From: Brassica napus
Taxonomy: Eukaryota > Streptophyta > Magnoliopsida > Brassicales > Brassicaceae
Reading direction: 5' to 3'
Assembly (NCBI RefSeq): GCF_020379485.1
Contig: NC_063450.1
Location: forward strand, 52,661,374 to 52,725,373
Length of the DNA: 64,000 nt
Shown: positions 25,301 through 38,389 of the stretch, piece by piece
Layout: each line of letters opens with the position of its first letter
Position numbering within the stretch: position 1 is the stretch's first letter
The notes under the pieces: model-generated
What the model was told of the DNA's origin: nothing
What the model saw: only the letters and a program-made list of their open reading frames with translations
Database searches by the model: none
Program-made: the position numbers and the translations under genes

Positions 25301-25831
25301 CTCCTTACGTTTAAACCAATATCACTATTTTGGATTTGCTACAGATTAAAAAACTCAAATGACAGCAGTTTGAATCTTGGGACACACGCAAGCAAAGAAA
25401 GCTGTTCTAACCCTAGAAAGATACAACAAGACACCATCTGTTTTGAAAGCTCCAGGAATGGGGAATCATCCTTGAGAGACTCAACTCTCAAAGGAGCAGT
25501 CATCATTGGAGGAGATCTTTGACTAGTTCATGAACAATAGAAACACAAGGGCATAGATATATCAACTGAATGAAATATTCAATTTCAGTAATTAACCAAC
25601 AGCAAATCATATACCCAAGCTCTTGTCTTTGTCTCAAAGAGAAACCAACGAGAATACAAACATGAAGACTCCAATTTATTACAAAGTTTTAAACAATACA
25701 AAAAATCAGGGATCCAAAAGAGATTCTGAGTTCTCACACAGGTTGTTCTTCTAGACACTAATGAGAGTATCCATCCATATATATAACAATGAAGATACCA
25801 GAGACCACAACAGTTTCAGACAGGTTTATAT

Positions 25832-25997
25832 CTATTTGGTTGGCCATGTTGCTTGTGCGGACATAATGATCCCAACAATAACTCCAAACAACCCGAGAGC
25901 GCTTCCGAAGATCTCAATCACAAGAATCTTCACAAAGAGGGTCGAGTTCTGAGCATCTGACAATGCGCAGCTGCTTCCAATGATTCCTACACATAAC
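25832..25997 (-). pseudogene. V-ATPase c'' subunit, last exon only
   Basis: After an AG at the gene-strand boundary near 25998 the frame reads [18 protein letters not shown], then [18 protein letters not shown], and ends AQATWPTK with a TAG at 25832. This is the C-terminal portion (about 55 of roughly 180 residues) of the proteolipid subunit c'' of the vacuolar H+-ATPase. Searching the next kilobase upstream by eye found no further exons encoding the other helices. It is therefore read as a truncated remnant. Position between BOR7 and LUG agrees with Arabidopsis At4g32530 as I remember it. Confidence 0.75.
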
Positions 25998-27215
25998 CTG
26001 CACCAGAGAAAAACGTGACCATCTTCGACAATGGAATAATCCAAAAAAGCAACAAAACTATGGGTATGAAGTTCTGTCTTCGTTAGTTTGGGCCGAGTAA
26101 GAATACTTATTTTGGGCCGAGTTCGTTTATCAATCCGAATTATTTTGAACAGGTTAATGAATATGTGAAAAGATCACCATCAATACCAATCTTATAATAA
26201 AATTATCTATGTAACAAGACAAGATCCATTATTTGAGACATTATCTATATCAAGCAATAAACGAATGAGAGAGAAAAAAAAATCAATTTCGTGACAAACC
26301 TATAAAATGCTAATCACCTCAAACATGAACAACTGAACCAGCGAGGCCTTCTGCACTTGAGAGTTAATGTTGGGCAAGGTTACCCTACTTTCAAAGATGA
26401 ATTTAAGTTTACAATTCCCCACAGATAAAGACAAAATCAAAAAAGTGAGAAAAACAGTTGGCCTCGTTTACTGATTTATATAAGGTTAATTTTGTCATTA
26501 AAAGCATAAGTAAGCTATTGCTTTACAACTCGATCAAGGTGTTTTGGGAATTTAGAACTTAATAAAGCTACCTTCTTCGTAATTTATCTTCCACTCAAAA
26601 CAACTCTGACATGGAAACTACTTCTGTTCAATTATTACTTTTTTTTTTTTTTAAGAGGCAACTAAAATTATTAAAATATAATGACAACACGTTTTCTCCA
26701 ATAATTAAATAAATAATAATTTGACAAAAAAACTTGTTTCTGGACATTTCATCTGCATCTATATCCGAGATAATCTGTCTTTTTTAATTCCCAAGTAAAA
26801 AAAAAAGTTTTGTCTTTTTTTCTTTAATCTTTTGCTTTTCCATTAACTACAGTAATAAATTAATTGTACCTCCCTAGTTGCTATAACCAGAGCTGAGCTA
26901 CTTCTAATGTCTTTTTAACAGAGATGCTTGCGGTCTTTCTATTGAATGAGCTTTCTCTCTCTCAAACTTGAAGTATCACTTTAACTCTCTGTCTCCTTCT
27001 TTCTTTCAATCCTCTGTTTTGGCTTGTTTCAAGTGCTAATCTTGTCATTCTCTAGAGAGTATTAGTTGGGGAGGTGAAAAGGGCAAAGAAAAAAATCATT
27101 GATTTTTGTTTCTGCTGTGCAATAATTTTCTGAGAGGGGATGTGAAGCTCTTATCATTAATCTGACATTCTCAACAACTTTTTGTGGGGTTAGTTTTGTT
27201 TGAAGAACAACAGAG

Positions 27216-30200
27216 ATGTCTCAGACCAACTGGGAAGCTGATAAAATGTGAGTTTTTTTTTTCTTCTCACTTAGATTCTGCTGCTTGCTAACTGAAAGAC
27301 GTTACCTTTAGGTTCTGGTTGTTTCTAGGGTTTGGATTATATAATACATTGTTTTTTTTGTTTTATGTCTCCAGCTACAGTTTGATTCTAGGGCTTGTGT
27401 TCCTCTACACTTGTTTGGAAGCTCATTGCTTATTACTTGATCTGGATTCTTTCTTGTTTACCTTTCAACTTGTCACATTTGTTTAGCTTTTCTCCTTTGA
27501 CATTTTTGCTTGTATTGCCATTAGGGGGTTTTTGTGTTACTTTGAAGATTTGGTAGTTTCTATTCTCAGAAAGCCTTCTTGCTAGATTTTGTGGGGGTTG
27601 GGTGGACTTTTCGTTTGGTAAGATTTGCATGTTTTGGCTAAAGTTCAGTTCTTTGTTTTGACAGTCACTTTCAAGGGGGCTTGAGAATCTCTCTGTATAT
27701 ATATTTTGGTTTATCCAATTATGGCTGACTCTTGAGTCATCAGGTTTTATGTGTTACTTCTTTTGGCTTACATGTGTGACTTTAAAAGCTCCATCAGGAA
27801 AGTATCTTGTTTATAACACACTAGATTTAACGTTTCTGCTATGAACTGGATGGTTTGTTTCTGGGACGTTGTTAAGTTTGATGTTATGCTCCTCTTTGGA
27901 GAGTAACCTAGATGATTTTTTCAGGCATTTTTCATCCTATTTTGATGTGTTATATAAGTCTTATGTTGTCGGTGTTGTTTACATTGCTGCTCTAAATATT
28001 GTTTTGGGATGTAACAGGTTGGATGTGTATATCTACGATTATCTGGTGAAAAGAGATTTAAAAGCTACAGCTCAGGCTTTCCAAGCGGAAGGCAAAGTGT
28101 CATCGGATCCAGTCGGTAAATACATCACAAATCTTCTTGAGTTTTCGTACAACGATTCTAAGAAATGTCCTTTGTTCTGCACTTTTTCTTCCTAATGAAC
28201 TTTACATTCTTCTTGCATTGTTTTCTATAGCTATTGACGCACCTGGAGGATTTCTCTTTGAGTGGTGGTCTGTCTTCTGGGATATATTTATTGCTAGGAC
28301 CAATGAGAAGCATTCTGAGGTCGCCGCATCTTACATTGAGGTACCTTTCTTTGTATTACATCTTTGCAAAGCTGTAGTTAGTGATATAAAGTTAGTTAGT
28401 TGCTTGATTGCTTACAGTTAAATTGTGTTCTCTCTTTTTTTCTGTTAAAGAGAAGATTTAGAAGTTGGTATGTTATAAATCGGAGTGTTTTCTCCAATTA
28501 ATAAGTTTAGTTTTGGTTAAGTTTATAAGATTTAGAATTGTTTCTGTGTGATTTTTTTTTACAGACACAGATGATTAAAGCGCGAGAACAGCAAATGCAG
28601 CAATCTCAACACCCACAGGTCTCACAGCAGCAACAACAACAACAGCAGCAGCAAATACAGATGCAACAACTCTTGTTACAACGTGCCCAACAACAGCAGC
28701 AGCAACAACATCATCAGCAACAACAACAACATCAAAACCAACCGCCTTCTCAACAGCAGCAGCCAGCTCCTCAACACCAACAGCAGTCGGCACCACAGCA
28801 GCAGCAGCAGCAGCCACAGAGGAGAGATGGGTCTCTCCATGCAAATGGATCAGCAAATGGACTTGTTGGTAATAACAGCGACCCAGTTATGAGGCAAAAT
28901 CCTGGGTCTGGGAGTGCCTTAGCTAATAACAAGGCATACGAGGAGAGGGTCAAAATGCCTACTCAGAGAGAGTCTTTAGACGAGGCTGCTATGAAGGTAA
29001 GCTTAGGCCAAGCATGTGTTTTAAGTCCAATCTCTTATTTATTATAGCTCATTAGTTTTTTTTCCCCTTGGCTACAGCGATTTGGGGACAATGCTGGGCA
29101 ACTGTTGGATCCTAATCATGCATCGCTGTTGAAATCTTCTGGAGCTTCTGGACAACATGCAGGGTACTGTTCTCATACTAGTGCTTCATTGTTTCCTTTT
29201 ATATTGTCTTCTAACTCGCCTAGTATAAAATGAATATTGCAACGAAAAGTCATTCAATACCTCTCTTGTGCTAATGTCAGGCAAGTGTTACATGGTGCAA
29301 GTGGTGGTATGTCTCCACAGGTTCAAGGTCAAAACCAGCAACTTCCTGGATCTGCAGTGGTATGCAATATTGAATCTATCATCTATGTTCTGTCTAGTCC
29401 CTTGTGAAACTTTACTGATAGCTAATACTTGATTGGCTTATTTGTGTTTAGGATATAAAAAGTGAGATCAATCCTGTGCTCACTCCCAGAACCGCTGTTC
29501 CAGAAGGGTCCTTGATTGGAATCCCTGGTAGGTTTTGGTTAAGCGTGTCAAATGTTGTAAAACTATTTTCAGCTCGCAAGAATTTGATTATGATCTTGTT
29601 TCCTGTTTCAGGCTCAAATCAAGGCAGCAACCTTACACTTAAAGGGTGGCCACTCACTGTAAGCTCTCTATCCATACTTTTTTTTTCCTGGCTGGTCACT
29701 CTCTTTTGTTGACTGCATCTTTCTTTCCTGATGTAGGGGTTTGATCAGCTTCGTTCTGGTCTTCTTCAACAGCAAAAACCGTTTATGCAGTCTCCGCAGT
29801 CATTTCACCAGCTCAACATGTTGACTCCGCAGCATCAGCAACAGCTCATGATGACTCAACAGAATCTAAACTCACAATCCGTCAATGAAGAGAACAGGAG
29901 ACTAAAAATGCTACTGAACAACAGGAGCATGAGCCTTGGAAAAGATGGCCTTGGGAGTTCAGTCGGGGATGTGTTACCTAATGTTGGGTCGTCTTTACAA
30001 CCTGGCGGTCCTCTTTTGCCTCGTGGAGACACTGATATGCTACTAAAGGTTTGCATTGTCTTCTCTTTACAAATCTCTAGTGAGTGACTTTAAAAAAAAG
30101 GCTGGACTATTGCGTTACTAACTGCTTATGGTTTGTAGTTAAAGATGGCTCTATTGCATCAGCAGCAACAGCAGGGTGGTGGAAATATACCACAGCCGCA

Positions 30201-32261
30201 GACACTTAATCAGCAAGCCCTTTCAAACCAGCAATCACAGAGCTCAAATCACAACATTCATCAACAAGATAAACTGGGAGGGGTTGGTAGTATTACAATG
30301 GATGGTAGCATGTCAAATTCTTATAGAGGAAGTGAACAGGTCTGTAATCAAATTCATGTATCTTGTCCTGTCTGGTGACTCTGAGGTTGATTCCTAATAT
30401 GTTCTGCGTTCAAATGAAGGTACTGAAGAATCAGAGTGGGAGGAAAAGAAAGCAACCAGTTTCGTCTTCTGGACCAGCTAATAGTACAGGAACGGCTAAC
30501 ACTACTGGACCATCCCCAAGCTCAGCACCTTCTACACCTTCAACTCATACTCCTGGAGAGGTGATGCCTAATCTGCCTCATAATGGTGGTTCATCCAAAC
30601 CAATGGTTATGTTTGGCTCTGATGGAGCTGGGACCCTTACATCTCCATCAAATCAGTTGGTGTGTTTCTTTAACCTCTTAGGAGTGCACATTTGTAAAAA
30701 AAAATATGAATTAGTAGTATCAAAGTTTTGGCTATTTTACAGGCTGATATGGATCGGTTTGTGGAAGATGGGTCACTTGACGACAACGTTGAGTCTTTCT
30801 TATCACATGAGGATGGTGATCAAAGGGATGCAGTTGGACGGTGTATGGATGTTAGTAAAGGTGCGTGTTTAAGCCTCACTCATTACTAGTTAACACCTTC
30901 AACTTTTCTTCTGTAATAATATTCTCAATTACTACAATGATGCCTCTGCACCAGGTTTCACGTTTACTGAAGTGAATTCAGTACGTGCGAGCACAGGCAA
31001 AGTTATCTGCTGCCACTTCTCATCGGATGGAAAAATGCTTGCTAGTGCCGGACATGACAAAAAGGTTATCATCATTCTCATAGATCTTGTGGTGTTCTGA
31101 AACTTGAGAGATTCTTATCTTGGTCAATTTTGCAGGCTGTCATATGGCACACTGACACTATGAAGCCAAAGACCACCCTTGAGGAGCACACAGCTCTGAT
31201 TACAGATGTCCGTTTTAGTCCTAGCCTGCCTCGCCTTGCAACTTCTTCATTTGACAAAACCGTCAGGGTTTGGGATGCTGATAATGTAAGTTGAAGCCTG
31301 ATGATTTCACTATCCATGAGCATGTTTGTTTATTACAATTTTGTGAATCTACTTTGCAGAAAGGCTACTCCCTTCGTAACTTCATCGGACATTCTTCTAT
31401 GGTGACGTCACTTGACTTCCATCCCAACAAGGATGATCTCATATGTTCATGTGATAATGATGGCGAAATAAGGTACTGGAGCATCAACAATGGTAGTTGC
31501 ACAAGAGTGTACAAGGTAGATCTTCTTGTCTCTTCAAATCCTATAGTGCACCATTATAAAGTTGATTTCATTTAGGTTCACTTTTGTTTGTTTTCTTTTC
31601 ACAGGGTGGTAGCACTCAGATGAGGTTCCAACCACGTGTTGGAAAGTATCTCGCAGCTTCATCATCAAATGTTGTATCAGTACTTGATGTTGAGACACAA
31701 GCTTGTCGACACTCTTTACAGGTTTAGTGTTCAACCTTTTCTTATTTAATAGTGTGACATAGTGCTTGTTTGATATGATATTATATACTAACTACTAAGA
31801 GAAAAACACTTTATACTAAATCCTCTTTACAGGGCCATGCTAATCCGATAAACTCTGTTTGCTGGGATCCTTCTGGTGACTTCTTGGCAACGGTTAGTGA
31901 AGATATGGTTAAAGTTTGGACGCTGGGGACAGGTAGTGAAGGAGAATGTATTCATGAGTTAAGCTGCAACGGCAACAAATTTTCGTCTTGTGTTTTCCAT
32001 CCGACTTACCCTTCACTACTCGTAATTGGTTGTTACCAGGTAAATTTGATGTCATTTTGGCCCGGATAATCAGTCTGGTTCTGTTCTGCTAAACTTAGTG
32101 AAATTTGTATGTTGCAGTCTTTAGAACTATGGAACATGTCAGAGAACAAGACGATGGCGTTGCCTGCTCACGAAGGGCTAATTGCATCATTGGCTGTTTC
32201 TACTGCAACTGGATTGGTTGCATCAGCTAGTCACGACAAGCTAGTGAAGCTGTGGAAGTGA
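27216..32261 (+). CDS. LUG: LEUNIG transcriptional co-repressor
   Basis: Eighteen exons: 27216-27247, 28018-28115, 28231-28340, 28565-28996, 29078-29163, 29281-29359, 29452-29527, 29612-29658, 29737-30048, 30139-30339, 30420-30659, 30743-30860, 30955-31064, 31136-31285, 31360-31515, 31605-31721, 31833-32039, 32118-32261. They sum to 2715 nt (904 aa). The N-terminal LUFS/LisH region ([35 protein letters not shown]) is followed by a long Gln-rich region encoded by CAG/CAA repeats (28622-28820), a Ser/Thr/Pro linker with [12 protein letters not shown], and C-terminal WD40 repeats ([20 protein letters not shown]-like [13 protein letters not shown]). LUG works with SEUSS to repress AGAMOUS and other genes. 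The homologue is clear (Arabidopsis At4g32551 from memory). The first intron is 770 bp. Confidence 0.95.
28622..28820 (+). repeat. CAG/CAA glutamine-coding repeat in LUG exon 4
   Basis: Mixed CAA and CAG codons encode several glutamine runs of up to about ten residues, interrupted by Met, His and Pro. The mixed codons make it less prone to slippage than pure CAG. The minus-strand open frames opposite this tract are composition artefacts. Confidence 0.9.
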
Positions 32262-32615
32262 AAATCAACGGGAGGAAAGGCCAAGCTCGTTTATGTTTAG
32301 GTATTATTCTTCTCAGGGGGGGTTCTTTTAACTTTTGTAGTTCTTTCTCGGCCAATCATCTTCGATCTCAGGATAGTTTTTATCAGATGGTTAGACAATG
32401 TTGTATGATCCTGACGCAATTGGGATCTTGTCAAAACTGTTGTTGTAATCTTAGTTTTTAACCTCTTATACTGTGGCTCACCTTAATTTACATGACCCTC
32501 TTCTGTTTGGTTCGGTTCACTTCTTACTGTATTAGCATGGGCTGAATAGGATAATATAAAGTGACACTGATACCGCTCTGAGACACAGCTAACCAGACTC
32601 CTTTAAGGTCATTAG

Positions 32616-33514
32616 TAGGGCTGTTGGTAAAACCGTACCGTACCGAACCGAACCGAAATAGACAATATGGTTTGGTTTTGGTATATACCATATAAACCGA
32701 ATGGATATAATTTTATAAAAACCGTATGATTTGGATATGGTTTGGTATATAACCGATTAAACCGAATAAACCGAACAAAACCGATTAAAAGTAGAAACAT
32801 GTAAATATGTATCTATTTTATAACAATACATGAAAATATATTTGTTACATAAGTTAAATTTGTGTTAATAACTATTACCATAATTTTATAGTAATAAAAC
32901 CTTTATTTGTAAAACACTTGAACTATAATTAAATAACAATACATCGCAATTCAGACATCTTATTTTCTAAGTCTTCTTTTGATGTTTTTGCTTTATTTTA
33001 GTCTTCACTAAATTAATATGAAGATTATAAATTTGATGAATTTTCACAATTTTTTTCTTATCTGTAAACAAACAGAGTTTCGTGTTCGATTGAAAAAGCA
33101 TGACTTTATTGAACACTAAATATGGAAAAGTGAAAAAACTTTTCGTTCATGTTTCTGTTTTGTTTCATATTTTTAATTTCAAAATTTCAAGCTTTGATTT
33201 TAGTTATAGATTTGATTATTTTATTTGATGGTAGAAGCATTTTTACGTTTTTGTTCATTTATTTGAACAAGTAATATATTTTTAATAAATGACTCTGTTG
33301 ACAATATGGTTCTAAAATTCATATAATATGATCTCAAACTAAATAATTATGTTTTTGGTATAAAACCGAATAAACCGAAAACCACGGTATATAAACCGAA
33401 CCGAACCGAAGTAAATATGTATTTAGAATGGTAGTTATATTTTACTAACCGAAATACCGAAAACCGAAAAAAACCGAACCTAAACCGAACCGATATCCGG
33501 ATTGAACACCCTTC
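32616..33514. mobile_element. hAT-like MITE with 8-bp target duplication
   Basis: The element begins TAGGGCTGTTGG and ends near 'ttgaacacccttc', whose complement begins GAAGGGTGTT. Perfect direct repeats gtcattag flank it (32608-32615 and 33515-33522). Both ends are packed with 'accgaaccgaa'-type motifs that are common in Brassicaceae repeats, and the middle is AT-rich and non-coding. It sits about 350 bp past the LUG stop, possibly near its 3' UTR. Confidence 0.7.
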
Positions 33515-33770
33515 GTCATTAGCTTTGCCTTTACTAAGAGCTCACATAGTCAATAAAAAAGTAACTTGCTTAGCAATAACAACATCACAGTTTGATGCAT
33601 AATGTTTCGTTAAATGGTTCTAAAAGAAGCAAAGGATCGAAGTCATGTCTCTAATAGTACGACCCAACCACATTCCTTTCAAGGCAAAGTCTTCATATGA
33701 ATTAAAAAAAAAAGAGGGAAACACAAGTTCATATATCAAAACGGGTGGGTGGGTTGTTTGGTGATTGATA

Positions 33771-35144
33771 TCACCTCACTGGCTGTTGATTGTAGTGACT
33801 CTTCTCTTTCTTCTTCTTTGCGGCAGCCAGCTTTGCCTTCCTAGCAGCTGCTTCTTGTGCAGCAACTTTTGCAGCAGCATCCGTCTCTTTGCTTGATTTC
33901 TTCTTCTTCACTGATGCAATCTTCTTCAGCCGTTCTTTGATATCCATGGAAGAAGAGGCCTCCTCGCTCTCCTGCTCACCAGACTCACCTGCAGCAGCAT
34001 CTGCGTTGCTCTTTACTTCATCCTGAGATGATTCTTTTACTTCCTTCTGTTTATCCTTCTTTTTCTTCTTCTTTGAGGCCTTTGATTCTCCGGTTGTGTT
34101 CTCCTTCTTGTCTCCATCTCCATTGACTTCTTTCTTTTCTTGCTTATCTGTTGCGTATTAGCAGAAGAAACTTTTATCAGTATTAGCAAATGATTAATAA
34201 TAAGCCACAGATGCAAGACTCCATCTCGTGAATAATGTAGAGAATAATTGTGAGATACCTTGACCATTGCTATCCTTGGGTGCAACACCAAAATCTGCTA
34301 ACAAAGCATCAAACTCAGCTTGTTCCTTCTGTTTCCTCTCTTTCTTGGAAAGCTGCCTCTCTGCCTCCTTAGGTGGTGCAGGAACTTCAGGAGCCTTTTT
34401 CACCTCAGGCTCTGCTTCTGGATGAACCTGTGTCTCATGCTCTTCCTCCAAATCATCATCATCATCACCTTCATCAAGAACATCTTCTTCACTTTCACTT
34501 TCCTGCGAGAACAGGCACATCTCGATGAACATTACAGTTACAGACAACCAAGTTTACTGCCTAGAGAAAATTCTATAAACAACCAAGTTTACATTACATT
34601 TAGATATATGGCGACCTCTAGAACACAAAGCAAGATTCATTTTCCTTAGGACAGTACAACAAAACATAAAAAAAAATGCGATATTTTTATCCATCCATAT
34701 CCGTCAATTTGAAAGGGAAATCAAAAGCAAAACAGAAAGCTAGAACCTTTGAATGCTGGAGTGATCAACGAGAATGGAAATCATGTGAAATCTAAAGACA
34801 GTGGAGACACCAGAAACGAACATACACACATGAAAGGTCTAGACTTTTCCAACCTCGACGTGAACCTCTTTTGCATCGGAAGCACTCCACAAGGGCTGAG
34901 GAAGAGGAGCAGTGGTGGCGAAATAGTCATCGTCTTCATCGTCACTATCAATATCAGCCCAAGCCTTTGCCTTTAGAGGAGTAGGCGCCCAGAAGACCTG
35001 TGGCTCAGGCTCCTTAATGACGGAGGAGCCTTTGCCCTTATCGGACTTCTTCTTCTTCCTCCGAGTATCCAAAGCGGCGAACAAGTTTGTGTTTTGAATC
35101 GGCCTCATCGATCCTTCGTCTCTCCTGTTTCCTCCACCAACCAT
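33771..35144 (-). CDS. lysine/glutamate-rich coiled-coil protein of unknown role
   Basis: Three exons: 35144-34854, 34502-34259 and 34147-33771, totalling 912 nt (303 aa). The N-terminus MVGGGNRRDEGSMRPIQNTN is followed by FAALDTRRKKKKSDKGKG, a segment with WAPTPLKAKAWADIDSDDED, an acidic stretch (EGDDDDDLEEEHE), QLSKKERKQKEQAEFDALLA, then long alternating Lys/Glu runs with poly-Lys and AAARKAKLAAAKKKK near the end. No catalytic domain is visible. Composition suggests a nuclear or nucleolar charged protein, which is inference. The N-terminal block and position fit the Arabidopsis gene I recall as At4g32610 (annotated copper ion binding), but that name gives no proven function. Confidence 0.85.
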
Positions 35145-35896
35145 CTCTTCCTCTCTCGAACAACCTCGATTCAGAGAAGACGAAAGTGTGTTCCTTTACG
35201 AAACCCAGTAACGGAAAATTCGAGAATTTCAGCTGGATGATTCGATCGATTGGAACGTTAAAAGATTGATCGAGAAAGTAGAAATGAGGAGGAAGAGATG
35301 AAGCGACTGATCTTTATTATGTTATTATTATTATTAAGAATGTTATGGATTAATAAAATCTGGACCGTTTAATTAGTAACGCCCCGAGATCGGACGGTTA
35401 TCCGTCAATCCAATTTTTTATTTAGTAGCTAAACTTTATAGTTCAACCTCAGTTTTTGTTTCTTCTGGTTCCAAGCCAATTTTATTTAGTAGCTAAACAA
35501 TATCTCACGGAAAACATTGGTATGCTAATTTTCTTTCTTAGTTCATTTCACTAAGATAAATCCTTTTTTTTAGGCTGTCACAGAAAAATTACAGGGAAAG
35601 CAAGAAAGCTAGTGCAAACTTCTTGGTCCTTGATCAAATGTGTAATTAACGTCCGAGGGTTTACCATCTGTATGTTATGACCATCCAAAAGATTATAAAT
35701 CTAATTTTATCGATGGAACTTGTTCCAGTGCTCATAGATTGTAGACGACAAAACAAATATATCAAGGAAACAACGGTTTATAATTATTTTTCTTTATAAC
35801 TGTCATCTTTTGAATTAATTCAACACGACAAAAATGAAGAAGAAGGAAGGCCAAAGTATGAAAGATAACAAAAATATAACAGTCTTATTAATTTAG

Positions 35897-38336
35897 TTAG
35901 AAAATATATAAATGATCATTCTCTCGAAGAACATCAAGCTGTTCAACATGTGCTCCATCTACCATCACAATCGTGCTTCCCCGTTTCCCCAACTTCTTCT
36001 CTGCATCCACCAATCACCATATATATTGATACAGTAACTGATATAGAATCGATATACGTATATATAATACCAAAAATATAAAGATGAATAACATATGAGT
36101 AGTGAAAGACTGAAACTGACCAGCTAAGTCGAACAGAAGTGGAAGAGAATCAGGCAAAATGATAAGTCTACCACTGGAATCACCATTCTTGTTGTTACCT
36201 TGATTAGGAGGATGCCCATGAATTATCACTCTCTTGGGAACTCCCTCTCTTTTTGGCTCTTGTTCTGCATTTAAATTTTCATTTTTGTTTATTTTTTAAA
36301 AAATATATAGAATAAATAATAGATCTAAACATATAATTTAAAAAAAAAAACTATTTTCCAATCTACATAGAATTGTCTTCTTACTATTTTCATTTTCATC
36401 TTTCGAGAACGTAACCATCTCCTCATTGTAACTTTGTTGTGATTCTCCTGTCTGGACCATTTCCTTCCACAAAATAATATGGATTTAACTCAAAACCAGT
36501 TGGTAATGCAAACTATGCATTTTATATATGTGCATAAGAAAACGTACCTGAGCATCTGCATTGGCTAATAAATCTCTAAGAAAAGGGATTTCTTTCTTCA
36601 ATTCATCATTTAGTTCCTTGAGATACTGAAACAGAAGAAAAAAACATTACTAAAATGTTATAATATAATTATATAAGCAATAGTTGTTGATGTATTTTAA
36701 ATTCAGTAATCTATAACTAGAAAGTTTGATGAATTTACAGCCATGAAATTGGTGATGATCATTTTGGCGTCGTCAGCATCAGATTGAACCATTTCTTTGA
36801 ACTTATGATGACTGATTCGAATAACTTGTGAAAGTCTCCTTGTCCTCACAGTGAAAGGCTGGGGAATGTTGAAGACAACTCCAATCTCTCCTACCATATC
36901 CCCTGGACCTAACTTAGCCAATACCTTCACCACCGTATATGTATAAATCAACTCTTAGATCTCTTGTTCAATCTTTGAGTCTAATTAAATGCGTTTTTTT
37001 TTATTTAACTAGGTGTAGATTAGTAGATTACCTGTTCACTCGCCCCCTTGGATCTAATTATTTCCTGTGATTTCAGTTTAATTTTTATCAGCTGAAGTCT
37101 AATAATATATATTGAGTATGTAGAGAACATACCACTCCTCCAGATACAATTATGTAGAAATCCGTTGGAATCTCATTCTGCAATATTATCTCCATTTTAG
37201 GCGGAAAATACTCTGCTTTTATATGAGAAACCTACAACAACAATGAACAATTAATTAGTTAATTAATTAATATCTTCTTTAACAAGAAACAAAAATAAAT
37301 GGAATTGTTGATGGATTACTAGCTGGATGATGAGACCATCGGGGAATCCTTTAAAAAGATAAGCATTCTCGATCACGGAGCGGAATAGATGTTCGTTAAT
37401 GCTTGATCTTATGGCCTTAGGTAAGTCTTGGAGAACCTCTTCTTGCTTTAACTCTGCAGTCTTGAACTTGAGCTGCACATGCGCAAGCATCTGCTCCCTC
37501 ATCATATCCGGTAACTTATTCTTATTTGTATACCGCAGTATATGATTGATGGCACTCCTCTGTCCAACAAGAAGGTTTGTACTTGTTAAGTTGTAACAGT
37601 TTGGTTGTTTTAACGGAAAGAAATGAATACCTAAAGAGAAATTACCATGGTGAATGTACGTAGAGCGCTATGGACAACAAGATTGGTCATGTTACCAATG
37701 ATATAAGCGGCAAGACCAATGTTAAAAAGCATGTAGAACATGTTGAATGTCTTCTCACGGGTATTAACTGCATGCAAATCGCCATATCCCACGGTGGTGA
37801 GTGTGACAATGGACCAGTACATTGAGTATGTGTAGCCTAGCCATATGCTTCTTTCCTTGAAATCCTCAACTTGTGATCCTATCCATGTATCTACAGGCCT
37901 TGGATAATGGTAGGCTATCCAGAATAAAATGCAACCCGCCGTGTGTACCCAAAATATCGATACCTAGTATTTAAATTATTTTATAAAGAGGACTTACATC
38001 TACCAAGTTATATAACAGATCACACATGTCTTGAAGAACTTACGCAAAGAAGTTTAATGACTCTGACCACGAAGTAGTTGAAAAGTGTGTCTTTCTCTAG
38101 TCTGTAACGAGAAAGAGAGATACACTTAGGAATTTGATCAGGTCTAAGTGCAGTATTATGTCAAAAGCATATACATGTATGGATATACAAAATCACAAAT
38201 GTTTAATTTTGGAAGGCTGCAACTGACGTGACATGGAATAAAAATGATGTGGAAAAATTATTCTATTAATTATATTATTTTACCATTTAACATAGAACTA
38301 AAGGGAATATTCATTTTATCAATTCCACAACACTTT

Positions 38337-38389
<53 letters not shown>

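Noticed and set aside
27433..27630. Minus-strand frame in the first LUG intron
   Set aside because: Intronic T-rich sequence; no supporting features.
28575..28856. Minus-strand 93-codon frame rich in Ala and Val opposite LUG exon 4
   Set aside because: It is the complement of CAG/CAA repeats; composition alone explains it.
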